From the IMG/VR virus record IMGVR_UViG_3300032282_001237, positions 1 to 34,267 of that record: 34,267 nucleotides of DNA. One strand, given 5' to 3'. Under the pieces are notes generated by a model. It was not told the origin of the DNA and ran no database searches. It was given only the letters and a program-made list of their open reading frames with translations. This document shows positions 7,924-13,721 of the stretch, piece by piece; position 1 is the stretch's first letter, and the number at the start of each line of letters is the position of its first letter. Made by a program: the position numbers and the translations under genes. This DNA comes from a virus.

Positions 7924-8672
7924 CTAGATTTAATGAGTTGTCCTTCAAACAGATAACTTCCCATGTGTGCAAGATTAATCCAAGGTCCAGCCCATATCTT
8001 TATTCCTGCATCTCTAGCCATCTTACAGAATCCGTAATCTTCAGAAAGTAATCGCTCTGTTCCTTCTTCAATAAATACAGGGAAGTATTCAAAGATTCTA
8101 TCTCTCTTTAGTTCTCCACCTAAGTCATGTACATCATTGACATAAGATTTAACTGTAGTCTGTAACTGTTCCAAGACTTCTCTCTTGATAAGCATGAAGC
8201 CAGTACCACCATTCCATATTTCAACAGGTTCATTGATTGGCACAGTAACCTCAGAGGCATACTCTACAAGGTTAACAACAAAGCTGCCAGTATGATTCTT
8301 GAGACTTTCTTTAGGCACACCGTTATTTATTGCAGTTTTAACAGTCTCCCAATTGATTTCTTTCTTAGGGTAGATACCACAAATCACTTCCTTATCTGCA
8401 CGAACCATGTGTACTATATCTTCAGCATTGTATCGAATATCTGAATCAATAAACATGAGATGCGTACAGTCTGTCTTTAAAAACATATTCGCTAAACCAT
8501 TTCTGGCTCTCTGGATGAGCGACTCATTAAACATAAAACTAAATACGGACTCAATATTATTTGCACTTAATGTAGATGGTGTTGACAGCATAGACTGTGC
8601 GTACACTCCATGACACATTCCACCATACATAGGTGTTGCTATAAATATCTTAGGTTTCTTTTCTTCACTCAT
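7920..8672 (-). CDS. Glycosyltransferase, GT-A fold type (250 aa)
   Basis: The N-terminus IFIATPMYGG starts a nucleotide-sugar binding fold; FNESLIQRARNGLANMFL and HLMFIDSDI follow, with the metal-binding DxD motif at residues 76-78. WNGGTGFMLIKREVL and LSEDYGFCKMARDAG in the C-terminal half match acceptor-side motifs of phage and bacterial GT-A enzymes. It probably moves a sugar onto phage DNA, a virion protein or host surface glycan; the acceptor cannot be read from sequence. It is the last gene of the leftward early operon and follows rusA by two bases. Confidence 0.75.
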   Translation of the reverse strand: MSEEKKPKIFIATPMYGGMCHGVYAQSMLSTPSTLSANNIESVFSFMFNESLIQRARNGLANMFLKTDCTHLMFIDSDIRYNAEDIVHMVRADKEVICGIYPKKEINWETVKTAINNGVPKESLKNHTGSFVVNLVEYASEVTVPINEPVEIWNGGTGFMLIKREVLEQLQTTVKSYVNDVHDLGGELKRDRIFEYFPVFIEEGTERLLSEDYGFCKMARDAGIKIWAGPWINLAHMGSYLFEGQLIKSS

Positions 8673-8674
8673 TT

Positions 8675-9031
8675 CTAACTTTCCTTATATTCATTAATCA
8701 TCACAACACAACTACCACCGGTATGTTTAATACCACGTTCAATAATTAACTTCCAGACCTGACAATCATCATCAAATACACCGGCATCTTGTAGACTATC
8801 TAAGATTGCCTTAGCACAGTTATCTATATCCATTAGCTTCTTACTTCTAGGACGTAAAATAATATCTACTTGAATCGGTATATCCCCCAGCTTAGGAACT
8901 TGGTTTGCAATAACATATTCCTGTACCTGTTCTTTAAAATCCCTACCTCGCTTAGAGAGATACTTCCTCCTACCGGATGTTAACCAGTAGGCATTGACAC
9001 TAGGAGGATAGGGAAGATATAAGATTAAAAT
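8675..9031 (-). CDS. rusA: RusA-type Holliday junction resolvase, apparent ATT start
   Basis: RusA enzymes cut four-way DNA junctions. The 118 residues contain YLPYPPSVNAYW near the N-terminus, KYLSKRGRDFKE, the catalytic segment RPRSKKLMDIDNCAKAILDSL with Asp68 and Asp70, then GVFDDDCQV with Asp87-89. No ATG, GTG or TTG lies between the upstream in-frame stop and the conserved LPYPPSVN region. The best candidate is an ATT inside the end of the SSB-like gene, seven bases after GAGG, giving an N-terminus (MLILYLPYPP) of the usual length. With RecT-like and YqaJ-like proteins nearby it forms a recombination module that can resolve branched DNA before packaging. Confidence 0.88.
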   Translation of the reverse strand: MLILYLPYPPSVNAYWLTSGRRKYLSKRGRDFKEQVQEYVIANQVPKLGDIPIQVDIILRPRSKKLMDIDNCAKAILDSLQDAGVFDDDCQVWKLIIERGIKHTGGSCVVMINEYKES

Positions 9032-9282
9032 GGCACGTCCTCGTCATTACGTGTGTTAACTTCTCTTGGATAAGATACAGATTCTCTATCCATTTCAGTA
9101 GCAGATTTCATCACACTTAAAGAAAATAGATGACCGTTAGCATGAGTTTTTTTCCATGCTGAGATACGAACAATCTTGCCATCTACCATGACTTGACCCT
9201 TGTAATCAGGGTGAGTCTCTGTTTTCTTTTCTAAGTTTTGAAACAATACTCCACGACCTTCTTTTGGTATATGCGAACTCAT
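9025..9282 (-). CDS. SSB-like small protein with acidic DEDVPF tail (85 aa)
   Basis: The core FQNLEKKTETHPDYKGQV, then VDGKIVRISAWKK and HLFSLSV, matches a small phage OB-type protein family (related to DUF736-like sequences) often found with RecT genes. The last six residues, DEDVPF, resemble the acidic tip DDDIPF by which bacterial single-stranded DNA binding proteins recruit partners. This suggests a protein that coats single-stranded DNA and contacts recombination partners. The gene overlaps the HTH gene upstream by four bases (ATGA), and rusA starts within its end. Confidence 0.7.
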   Translation of the reverse strand: MSSHIPKEGRGVLFQNLEKKTETHPDYKGQVMVDGKIVRISAWKKTHANGHLFSLSVMKSATEMDRESVSYPREVNTRNDEDVPF

Positions 9283-9503
9283 AACTTCTCCTTATTTAAA
9301 TGATACCTTGCAAAATGTTTACCGTTAAGTTTTACATCCTCGGTGTAGATGTTATAGCCTTCTTCTCTTAATACATTGATGTGTGCTGCCAATCTCATAG
9401 AACCGAAATGTTCCAAAGCCTCCATTGGTGTAATAGGTTTATCTTGTAACCAACGGAGGATATTATCTTTCTGTGTTCCATAACGACTCTTAGAGACTGG
9501 CAC
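9279..9503 (-). CDS. Helix-turn-helix domain protein (74 aa)
   Basis: Residues 10-50 (QKDNILRWLQDK...TPMEALEHFGSMRLAAHINVL) form a winged helix-turn-helix like that of the HTH_39 family (Pfam PF14090, by memory), followed by a short wing REEGYNIYTE. Such proteins are common next to RecT and RusA genes in phages. It may bind DNA as a regulator or a recombination accessory. It follows the RecT-like gene by two bases and is coupled to the SSB-like gene. Confidence 0.75.
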   Translation of the reverse strand: MPVSKSRYGTQKDNILRWLQDKPITPMEALEHFGSMRLAAHINVLREEGYNIYTEDVKLNGKHFARYHLNKEKL

Positions 9504-9505
9504 GA

Positions 9506-10342
9506 TTACTTTGGGAGTGACTCCACCGGTTGTAATTTCTGCGTTAACAAGATATTCTGATTAATGTTTAATCTTGTAAGTATTAACTGATTAGACATTT
9601 TTAAAGAATCTAGCTTCTGCTTCTTTTCTACACCCTCATACTTCTTAGAATCCCTCACCTTGACGTACAGACTTGCATACGCATCTATCCAGTCATCTAA
9701 CTCTTCATGTTTAGAATAGATAGTATTGTCCGGCAACATGAGAGCCATAGAGGGCTTTGATTCCTCTACATTACCTTCTGGATAGTCATCTTCTATATCA
9801 ATAATAGGAACTTGTTTAGGAGCCTCTATTGCTGTTTTAGGAGGTGTTATGTCCTTTACTGGAGGGTTGTCGAAGTCGGCAACTTCCTCTGGGCTATAGA
9901 AGCCTGTGACGCTTCCCGGAAAAACGCTGCGTATTCCTTCGCTAATACATCTGCTTCTGAGCATGGCACGTGGAAACTTTTGCCATCCACTACCGGGCTT
10001 GACAAGACCAATGTTAGTAGCTTGTTTGATAGTCCAACTAACAGCGAGACTTCCACCGTTCGGGTGAGCAAAGACTCCAGTAACTCGTTCATCTGTATAT
10101 TCTGTCCAGTCAACTTTTCCTCCTGCATTTTGAAACCTCGCTAACATGGCATCTGCTTTTAAAGCTGGTCTGCCTTGAATGATGTGAAAATCTCTGGCTG
10201 CCGTTGCAGGATGTAATCCTTCTGCTTGGGCGACTGCCATGAGGGCTAATACGCTATTTGTATCTTTCATGCCGAACAGATTAGATTTAGCAATTGCTTC
10301 TGCCATCTGTTGCATATCATTGAAACTGACTATGTTACTCAT
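9506..10342 (-). CDS. RecT-type single-strand annealing protein (278 aa)
   Basis: The motif series NLFGMKDTNSVLALMAVAQ, GLHPATAARDFHIIQGRPAL, KADAMLARFQNAGGKVDW and PRAMLRSRCISEGIRSVFPG is that of RecT-family recombinases of phages. The conserved core ends near residue 165 and is followed by a poorly conserved, charged C-terminal region. RecT-type proteins anneal complementary strands made single-stranded by a partner exonuclease; the YqaJ-type gene two positions upstream in the same operon would be that partner. Its ATG overlaps the stop of a 28-codon ORF (ATGA). Confidence 0.85.
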   Translation of the reverse strand: MSNIVSFNDMQQMAEAIAKSNLFGMKDTNSVLALMAVAQAEGLHPATAARDFHIIQGRPALKADAMLARFQNAGGKVDWTEYTDERVTGVFAHPNGGSLAVSWTIKQATNIGLVKPGSGWQKFPRAMLRSRCISEGIRSVFPGSVTGFYSPEEVADFDNPPVKDITPPKTAIEAPKQVPIIDIEDDYPEGNVEESKPSMALMLPDNTIYSKHEELDDWIDAYASLYVKVRDSKKYEGVEKKQKLDSLKMSNQLILTRLNINQNILLTQKLQPVESLPK

Positions 10343-10425
10343 GTAAACCTCTCTAATAGTGTTAGGACTGTATCAATGACGCTACTGGTTGCCATCACAT
10401 AAATTGCTATATCAATGTGGTTCAT
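10339..10425 (-). CDS. Tiny ORF, 28 aa, coupled to the RecT-type gene
   Basis: The frame reads MNHIDIAIYVMATSSVIDTV and ends LTLLERFT. GGAGAGG lies eight bases before the ATG, a strong ribosome binding site. It overlaps the upstream gene by 14 bases and the annealing protein gene by four (ATGA). The sequence could form one short hydrophobic helix. It may be a real microprotein or mainly a translational coupler for the annealing protein. Confidence 0.45.
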   Translation of the reverse strand: MNHIDIAIYVMATSSVIDTVLTLLERFT

Positions 10426-10600
10426 GGGTTAGACCTCTCCAAGATAAATGTTGATTATTCCACTTAAATTGTCTATTTAAGGAAGCCCACCAATACTTGC
10501 CACACCAATAAGCTAATACCCACATATCTTCTCTACCAACTTCATATAAACCCATACGTACTGGTTTAATGTGAGGAGGATACCAATTTGTCTTGTTCAT
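10412..10600 (-). CDS. Small Trp-rich protein of unknown function (62 aa)
   Basis: The protein contains nine Trp residues (for example WYPPHIKPVR, LAYWCGKYWWAS, LSWRGL). W.PP..KPVR.GLYEVG near the N-terminus resembles small phage proteins of the W/P-rich type (DUF551-like), but no function is known. It overlaps the exonuclease gene by four bases (ATGA), so it is part of the recombination operon. Confidence 0.65.
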   Translation of the reverse strand: MNKTNWYPPHIKPVRMGLYEVGREDMWVLAYWCGKYWWASLNRQFKWNNQHLSWRGLTHEPH

Positions 10601-11499
10601 TTGATTAAGAACCTCCTACTTCCTGCCTGTTCTACAACGAATTGCTTGTAAATATCCGGCATAGCACTCTCAAATAAACTAGAACTAAATCTCTTGGTAG
10701 ACTTAGAACTTCTCCATGTGACCAATACATCACCACTAACAGAGCGTATTTCAGAAGCAGTACCCATAGAGTCCCTAAGATATGTTTCTATCTCTTCTGC
10801 TTGGGCTTCCATCTGCTTTATCTGTTCCTTCATTTGCTTGAGGTGTTGAATACCCTTCTCCATATTCATGCTTGCCATGATAGCGTTTTCAGTAGAGACT
10901 GGATAAAGTAACTTAGTCTGCTCAATGGTCTCTGCCGGAGGTTGTGTATTCGCTTTCACATGACCCCAAAAGACTGCCATATTCTTAATTAACTCTTCCT
11001 TCTCAGCATCACTAATATGGAACTCAAAGGTTTGTAATTCTTGACCACCAAAGAGGACTGCTAGGTAAGCATGGGATACATTGTGTACGGTAGCCTCATG
11101 GACAAGTTGTGCGTAGTCTGCCTGTGGAATCCGATTAGTATCCACGTCAAACTTATTACGAACACCAGCAGAATAATTCTTAACCTCCACGATACTAGAA
11201 CCATTAGCAGTAATAAAATCAAAGTGAGAGCGAAGCCAAGGCTCAGTAGGATGAGTAAGAGAATAATCAGCATCTTTTAACTCCAGTTTAAGTCTTTCAC
11301 TTGTGAGTCTACCAATAAGGGGTTGCATGACATGACCCATTTGGACTGCTTCTATGTCGGATAAGTCAACAGGAGGTAATGTACCTTGCTTAGTAAGGAC
11401 TACTTCTACTGCTCTCCCATTAACTGCTTGACGTGTATCAGAAGCCCACCATGCACTATTTCTAATCTCCGGTGCAAAATCATTTCTATCGTTTGCCAT
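10597..11499 (-). CDS. YqaJ-type (lambda-exonuclease-like) recombinase nuclease
   Basis: Enzymes of this family digest one strand of double-stranded DNA and hand the other to a RecT-type annealing protein, which is encoded downstream. Visible motifs are MGHVMQPLIGRL (residues 54-65), WLRSHFDF with Asp94, and IVEVKNY with Glu105 and Lys107, which correspond to the D...ExK metal site. QADYAQLVHEATV is the following conserved helix. An oddity is Gln59 where many family members carry Glu in the first motif. A C-terminal coiled coil (about residues 215-245) and a WRSSKSTKRF segment extend the protein beyond the nuclease core. The gene overlaps both neighbours. Confidence 0.85.
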   Translation of the reverse strand: MANDRNDFAPEIRNSAWWASDTRQAVNGRAVEVVLTKQGTLPPVDLSDIEAVQMGHVMQPLIGRLTSERLKLELKDADYSLTHPTEPWLRSHFDFITANGSSIVEVKNYSAGVRNKFDVDTNRIPQADYAQLVHEATVHNVSHAYLAVLFGGQELQTFEFHISDAEKEELIKNMAVFWGHVKANTQPPAETIEQTKLLYPVSTENAIMASMNMEKGIQHLKQMKEQIKQMEAQAEEIETYLRDSMGTASEIRSVSGDVLVTWRSSKSTKRFSSSLFESAMPDIYKQFVVEQAGSRRFLIK

Positions 11500-11693
11500 T
11501 ACAGAACCTCCGCTAATGATTTAATAATCTCTTTTAAGTGGTCTAAGTCATCTTCAAGAGAACCTAATTCATTCTCTTTATCGTCTAATTGTCTTTTAAG
11601 ATTGGCTTCTACTTGTTCTAACTCTGCTATCTTTTGTAAGTAAAAGTCATTTTCATTGACGACTACTTTTCTTGGTCTGCCTCTGGTAGCCAT
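11499..11693 (-). CDS. AT-hook-like coiled-coil protein (64 aa)
   Basis: Residues 3-9 (TRGRPRK) carry the GRP core of an AT-hook, which binds the minor groove of AT-rich DNA. The rest, from about residue 15, is an uninterrupted charged coiled coil (LEQVEANLKRQL, ENELGSLEDDLDHLKEI). Such a layout suggests a dimeric DNA-binding accessory protein. It overlaps both neighbours by one base and sits just ahead of the exonuclease gene. Confidence 0.65.
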   Translation of the reverse strand: MATRGRPRKVVVNENDFYLQKIAELEQVEANLKRQLDDKENELGSLEDDLDHLKEIIKSLAEVL

Positions 11694-11902
11694 TATCGAC
11701 CTCCAAAGATGTGTGCAAAGTCTTGAAAGATGTCATCCATCATTTGATTGGTATAACTGGGTTGTTGTCTTTTGAGACCGGACTCTGTGCGTATGATGTC
11801 AAAGTCCTCTTGGGTTGCTTGATTGTTTTCTGCTCTTTCAATAGCCTCCTCAAGCATACGTTGTCGTTCTAATGAAAACTGAGCATAATATTCATTACTC
11901 AT
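11693..11902 (-). CDS. Small acidic protein of unknown function (69 aa)
   Basis: The ATG giving MSNEYYAQFSLERQ was chosen because AGGAGG lies four bases upstream; a longer in-frame version would run through this site. The protein is helical and charged (RMLEEAIERAENNQATQEDFDII) with an aromatic C-terminus (DDIFQDFAHIFGGR). No domain was recognised. It starts the block that leads into the recombination genes. Confidence 0.65.
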   Translation of the reverse strand: MSNEYYAQFSLERQRMLEEAIERAENNQATQEDFDIIRTESGLKRQQPSYTNQMMDDIFQDFAHIFGGR

Positions 11903-11961
11903 ACTTCCTCCTAATAAGTTTAATGGTCTGTTTAATAAATCTACTACATACAACAGTTACA

Positions 11962-11990
11962 ACTATACATCATATAATCTATATCCACAA
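11962..11990 (-). promoter_or_regulatory. Possible internal promoter of the recombination operon
   Basis: On the minus strand TTGTGG (11990-11985) and TATAGT (11967-11962) are 17 bases apart, with the -10 box at five of six consensus positions and the -35 box at three. Transcription would begin near 11955, about 50 bases before the next ATG. The -35 box lies within the 3' end of the upstream gene. This is a match by eye only. Confidence 0.35.
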
Positions 11991-12257
11991 TACTTTATTA
12001 TTTGTATTATTTGTTTTTGGTGTTGTATTCTTGCCACTATCTTTTGGGTAAAGTTTAGCCCTACAAGACTCTCTTTCTTGCATTGTGAAGTCTGGACTTA
12101 TATTTACTAGACTACAATCTTTAGTATAAGGTATATGAGAGACATAACCCATTAGGTAGATGAGACTTACTAAAGTAAGTATCAGACAAGTTACAAGTAC
12201 GTACTCGTCTCTTTCTACACTCTTTAAAATAGAGACTGCTTTTGTTGTCATTGACAT
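11979..12257 (-). CDS. Small membrane-anchored protein (92 aa)
   Basis: The start MSMTTKAV was chosen because AGGAG lies eight bases before it; an in-frame GTG further upstream overlaps that site. Residues of about 18-40 (YVLVTCLILTLVSLIYLMGYV) form one membrane helix, leaving a C-terminal part with CSLVNISPDF and ERESCRAKL outside the cytoplasm if the N-terminus is inside. The two Cys residues could form a disulphide. It is the first gene of the second leftward unit and has an unusually long leader. Function unknown. Confidence 0.65.
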   Translation of the reverse strand: MSMTTKAVSILKSVERDEYVLVTCLILTLVSLIYLMGYVSHIPYTKDCSLVNISPDFTMQERESCRAKLYPKDSGKNTTPKTNNTNNKVLWI

Positions 12258-12461
12258 TAGAACCACTCCTTATAATGTACTTCAGGTACGGAAAATTAAG
12301 CATATAAACACCAAACCCCTTATATATATAAAGGGGACTGAGTCTTTTTTACAGACTAACACCATCGTTTATCAGGTTAGATTACCTGTTTATCCCCATT
12401 AACTGTGTCATGTCGTTGGGAGAGCTGGGTTACAAGCTCCGTATATATACAGATTCTAGCC

Positions 12462-12560
12462 AATAAAAAAACCCTTAATTAGATTCTATGTTCAAGCCCT
12501 TTTTGGCTGTTTACCATCAAGGCATAGAACCTAATTAAAGGTTTTATATACAGGCTTGAA
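12462..12560 (-). promoter_or_regulatory. Putative transcription attenuator (22-bp helix, T7 tract, possible pseudoknot)
   Basis: Arms at 12523-12544 and 12469-12490 are inverted repeats of 22 bases. Read as minus-strand RNA, the two imperfect positions become U-G and G-U pairs, so the whole helix is paired; read as plus-strand RNA they are A-C mismatches. On the minus strand the helix is followed by a run of seven T, as in an intrinsic terminator. The 32-base loop has an inner AGCC/GGCT hairpin. An upstream UUCAAGCC (12560-12553) is complementary to GGCUUGAA in the loop (12498-12491), which could form a pseudoknot or a competing antiterminator pair. Confidence 0.65.
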
Positions 12561-12574
12561 TCCGTATGAATTGA

Positions 12575-12603
12575 ATACTACAAAAAAAAAGAGAGACTGT
12601 CAA
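12575..12603 (-). promoter_or_regulatory. Sigma70-like promoter embedded in a terminator
   Basis: On the minus strand a perfect TTGACA (12603-12598) is followed after 17 bases by TAGTAT (12580-12575, four of six consensus positions). The -35 box covers the loop and closing base pair of the intrinsic terminator at 12582-12611, and the terminator T tract forms half of the spacer. Transcription would start near 12568, directly ahead of the attenuator-like helix. Confidence 0.5.
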
Positions 12604-12611
12604 GTCTCTCT
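12582..12611 (-). terminator. Intrinsic terminator of the ardC operon
   Basis: A perfect 9-bp stem AGAGAGACT/AGTCTCTCT with a four-base loop is followed on the minus strand by eight T (plus the last T of the stem). It lies 25 bases after the stop of the last small gene of the leftward ardC unit and should end that transcript. Confidence 0.88.
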
Positions 12612-12636
12612 AAAAGCCTAATCATTTCAGGGATAA

Positions 12637-12801
12637 TTATAAACCTAATTGGACTAACATTCTGCCTAACCAGATTTGATATCTAGTAAAGGGAACTGGG
12701 ACTCTCTCAAGGTTTGTTGTATCGGTAGTTCTTAGATACTTCCATTGTCCGGAGTATCCACTACTAATTAACTCAATACCTCGTCTATCTTGATATCTCA
12801 T
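12637..12801 (-). CDS. Small protein of unknown function (54 aa)
   Basis: AGGAG stands six bases before the ATG. The product starts MRYQDRRGIELISSGYSGQW and ends in a helical RYQIWLGRMLVQLGL. It is basic and contains three Trp/Tyr-rich patches. It begins one base after the preceding gene and is the last gene before the terminator. No homologous family was recognised. Confidence 0.6.
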   Translation of the reverse strand: MRYQDRRGIELISSGYSGQWKYLRTTDTTNLERVPVPFTRYQIWLGRMLVQLGL

Positions 12802-12802
12802 G

Positions 12803-12991
12803 TTAACTCCTATAATCTGCTATTAGTTTAATAGTATCAAATACATTAGACCTTTTCAACTCATCTAGTGTAAGACTACTTGTAATGATAGATGGAGACC
12901 GTCTATAAATGGTATGGGTTATTTCCCTAATTTCATAAACTGATTGATTAAATTTTTTAGCTCTCTCAATTGCTTGCTCTAATTCACTCAT
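12803..12991 (-). CDS. Small protein of unknown function (62 aa)
   Basis: AGGAGG lies four bases before the ATG. The product is mostly helical and charged (SELEQAIERAKKFNQSVYEI, then LTLDELKRSNVFDTI). No motif was recognised. It belongs to the run of small genes behind ardC. Confidence 0.6.
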   Translation of the reverse strand: MSELEQAIERAKKFNQSVYEIREITHTIYRRSPSIITSSLTLDELKRSNVFDTIKLIADYRS

Positions 12992-13028
12992 AAAACCTCC
13001 TAATAATTGCTACATTGATAAAATGATA

Positions 13029-13049
13029 AGGGGGTGATACTAACCCCCT
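13029..13049 (-). other. GC-rich hairpin between small genes
   Basis: AGGGGG and CCCCCT form a 6-bp stem around a nine-base loop in an otherwise AT-rich stretch. There is no T tract on either side, so it is more likely to protect or separate RNA segments than to terminate transcription efficiently. Confidence 0.45.
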
Positions 13050-13058
13050 ATAAACTAA

Positions 13059-13292
13059 TTAAACAACCCTACGCCATTCTTTGACGTGTTTTTCAAGAAT
13101 GATGTAATCACTCCAATCCGTTGTATCATTTTTAATACGATAAGCAACGCAACTACTTTGGTCGTTATTTTCTACAAAATTAATCTCCCATCCCCAACCC
13201 TTATAAAACCAATCTTCCTCATCTCTGATTCTGTCGTCATATCGTTGCCATAACAACTCTTTAAAGCGTTGCAATCTATTCATATTTGGCAT
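13059..13292 (-). CDS. Small protein of unknown function (77 aa)
   Basis: The protein has many Trp, Asp and Arg residues (RDEEDWFYKGWGWEINFVEN, then TTDWSDYIILEKHVKEWRRVV). The N-terminal part is basic and helical, the centre probably beta. A GAGAGGAAA site precedes the ATG. No family was recognised. It is followed by a GC-rich hairpin. Confidence 0.6.
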   Translation of the reverse strand: MPNMNRLQRFKELLWQRYDDRIRDEEDWFYKGWGWEINFVENNDQSSCVAYRIKNDTTDWSDYIILEKHVKEWRRVV

Positions 13293-13294
13293 AA

Positions 13295-13528
13295 TTAGAT
13301 TTCCTCTCTTGCTGGCTCGAATGTCGGTGTAGTTCCATCATCAAGGTAAGACTCTAATTCTGCTTCTATTGCGTAATATAAATCTCTACCCCTATCGGTG
13401 TTTTCAGTAGTCCCTAGTCCGTCATCATCTAATTTAATAAATCCACTATCTAAGTCATCAAGGGATAACTCTTGCAAAACTTTAAAATAAATGGATTCTG
13501 CTAACTCTGCTATGTTTTCAATGTACAT
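13295..13528 (-). CDS. Small acidic protein of unknown function (77 aa)
   Basis: The product is very acidic (LSLDDLDSGFIKLDDDGLGT, LESYLDDGTTPTFEPAREE), a composition often seen in phage proteins that mimic DNA or bind basic host proteins. That is only a compositional remark; no fold or partner can be assigned. It is packed two bases from each neighbour. Confidence 0.6.
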   Translation of the reverse strand: MYIENIAELAESIYFKVLQELSLDDLDSGFIKLDDDGLGTTENTDRGRDLYYAIEAELESYLDDGTTPTFEPAREEI

Positions 13529-13530
13529 GA

Positions 13531-13719
13531 TTAAATCTCCTTTGAATAATCTTCAATGTGATAGTGCCAAGGGTCTGCGTAATCATCCCCTTCAATGGAT
13601 TGTAATAAGCATTTTTCTGCTAATTCTTTGGTCTCAAAATGTCCAATATCATCCATCCACTCACCAAATTGGTTATATGCTCGTACTACATAAACATCAA
13701 TAATATTTGGTATGTGCAT
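13531..13719 (-). CDS. Small protein of unknown function (62 aa)
   Basis: The sequence VYVVRAYNQFGEWMDDIGHF followed by ETKELAEKCLLQSI and WHYHIED suggests a beta-alpha-beta layout. It lies directly after the 31-residue membrane ORF in the ardC unit. No known motif was seen. Confidence 0.6.
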   Translation of the reverse strand: MHIPNIIDVYVVRAYNQFGEWMDDIGHFETKELAEKCLLQSIEGDDYADPWHYHIEDYSKEI

Positions 13720-13721
13720 GA

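Larger units (their letters stand above)
12258..12636 (-). other. Gene-free interval with long structured leader
   Basis: No convincing gene lies here. From right to left it holds an intrinsic terminator, a promoter whose -35 box lies in the terminator loop, a 22-bp helix followed by a T tract, and then further small hairpins: GAGCT/AGCTC (about 12422-12439), CAGGT/ACCTG (12373-12388), CCCCTT/AAGGGG (12316-12336) and GTAC/GTAC just before the ribosome binding site of the membrane protein gene. The whole would be the 5' leader of the recombination operon, about 310 nt. Confidence 0.6.

Noticed and set aside
8407-8613. Plus-strand open frame of 68 codons opposite the glycosyltransferase
   Set aside because: It has no ribosome site and lies opposite the DxD-containing core of the glycosyltransferase.
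11061-11280. Overlapping frames of about 70 codons on both strands within the exonuclease gene
   Set aside because: They lie wholly inside the nuclease core with its conserved motifs and have no own ribosome site.
12160-12402. Plus-strand open frame of 80 codons in the leader region
   Set aside because: It overlaps the membrane protein gene and several hairpins, has no ribosome site and an unlikely composition.
12414-12445. tRNA-like stretch (GGGAGAGCTGGGTTACAAGC)
   Set aside because: It recalls D-arm and T-arm words, but no cloverleaf, anticodon arm or acceptor stem can be formed; it is better read as a small hairpin of the leader.
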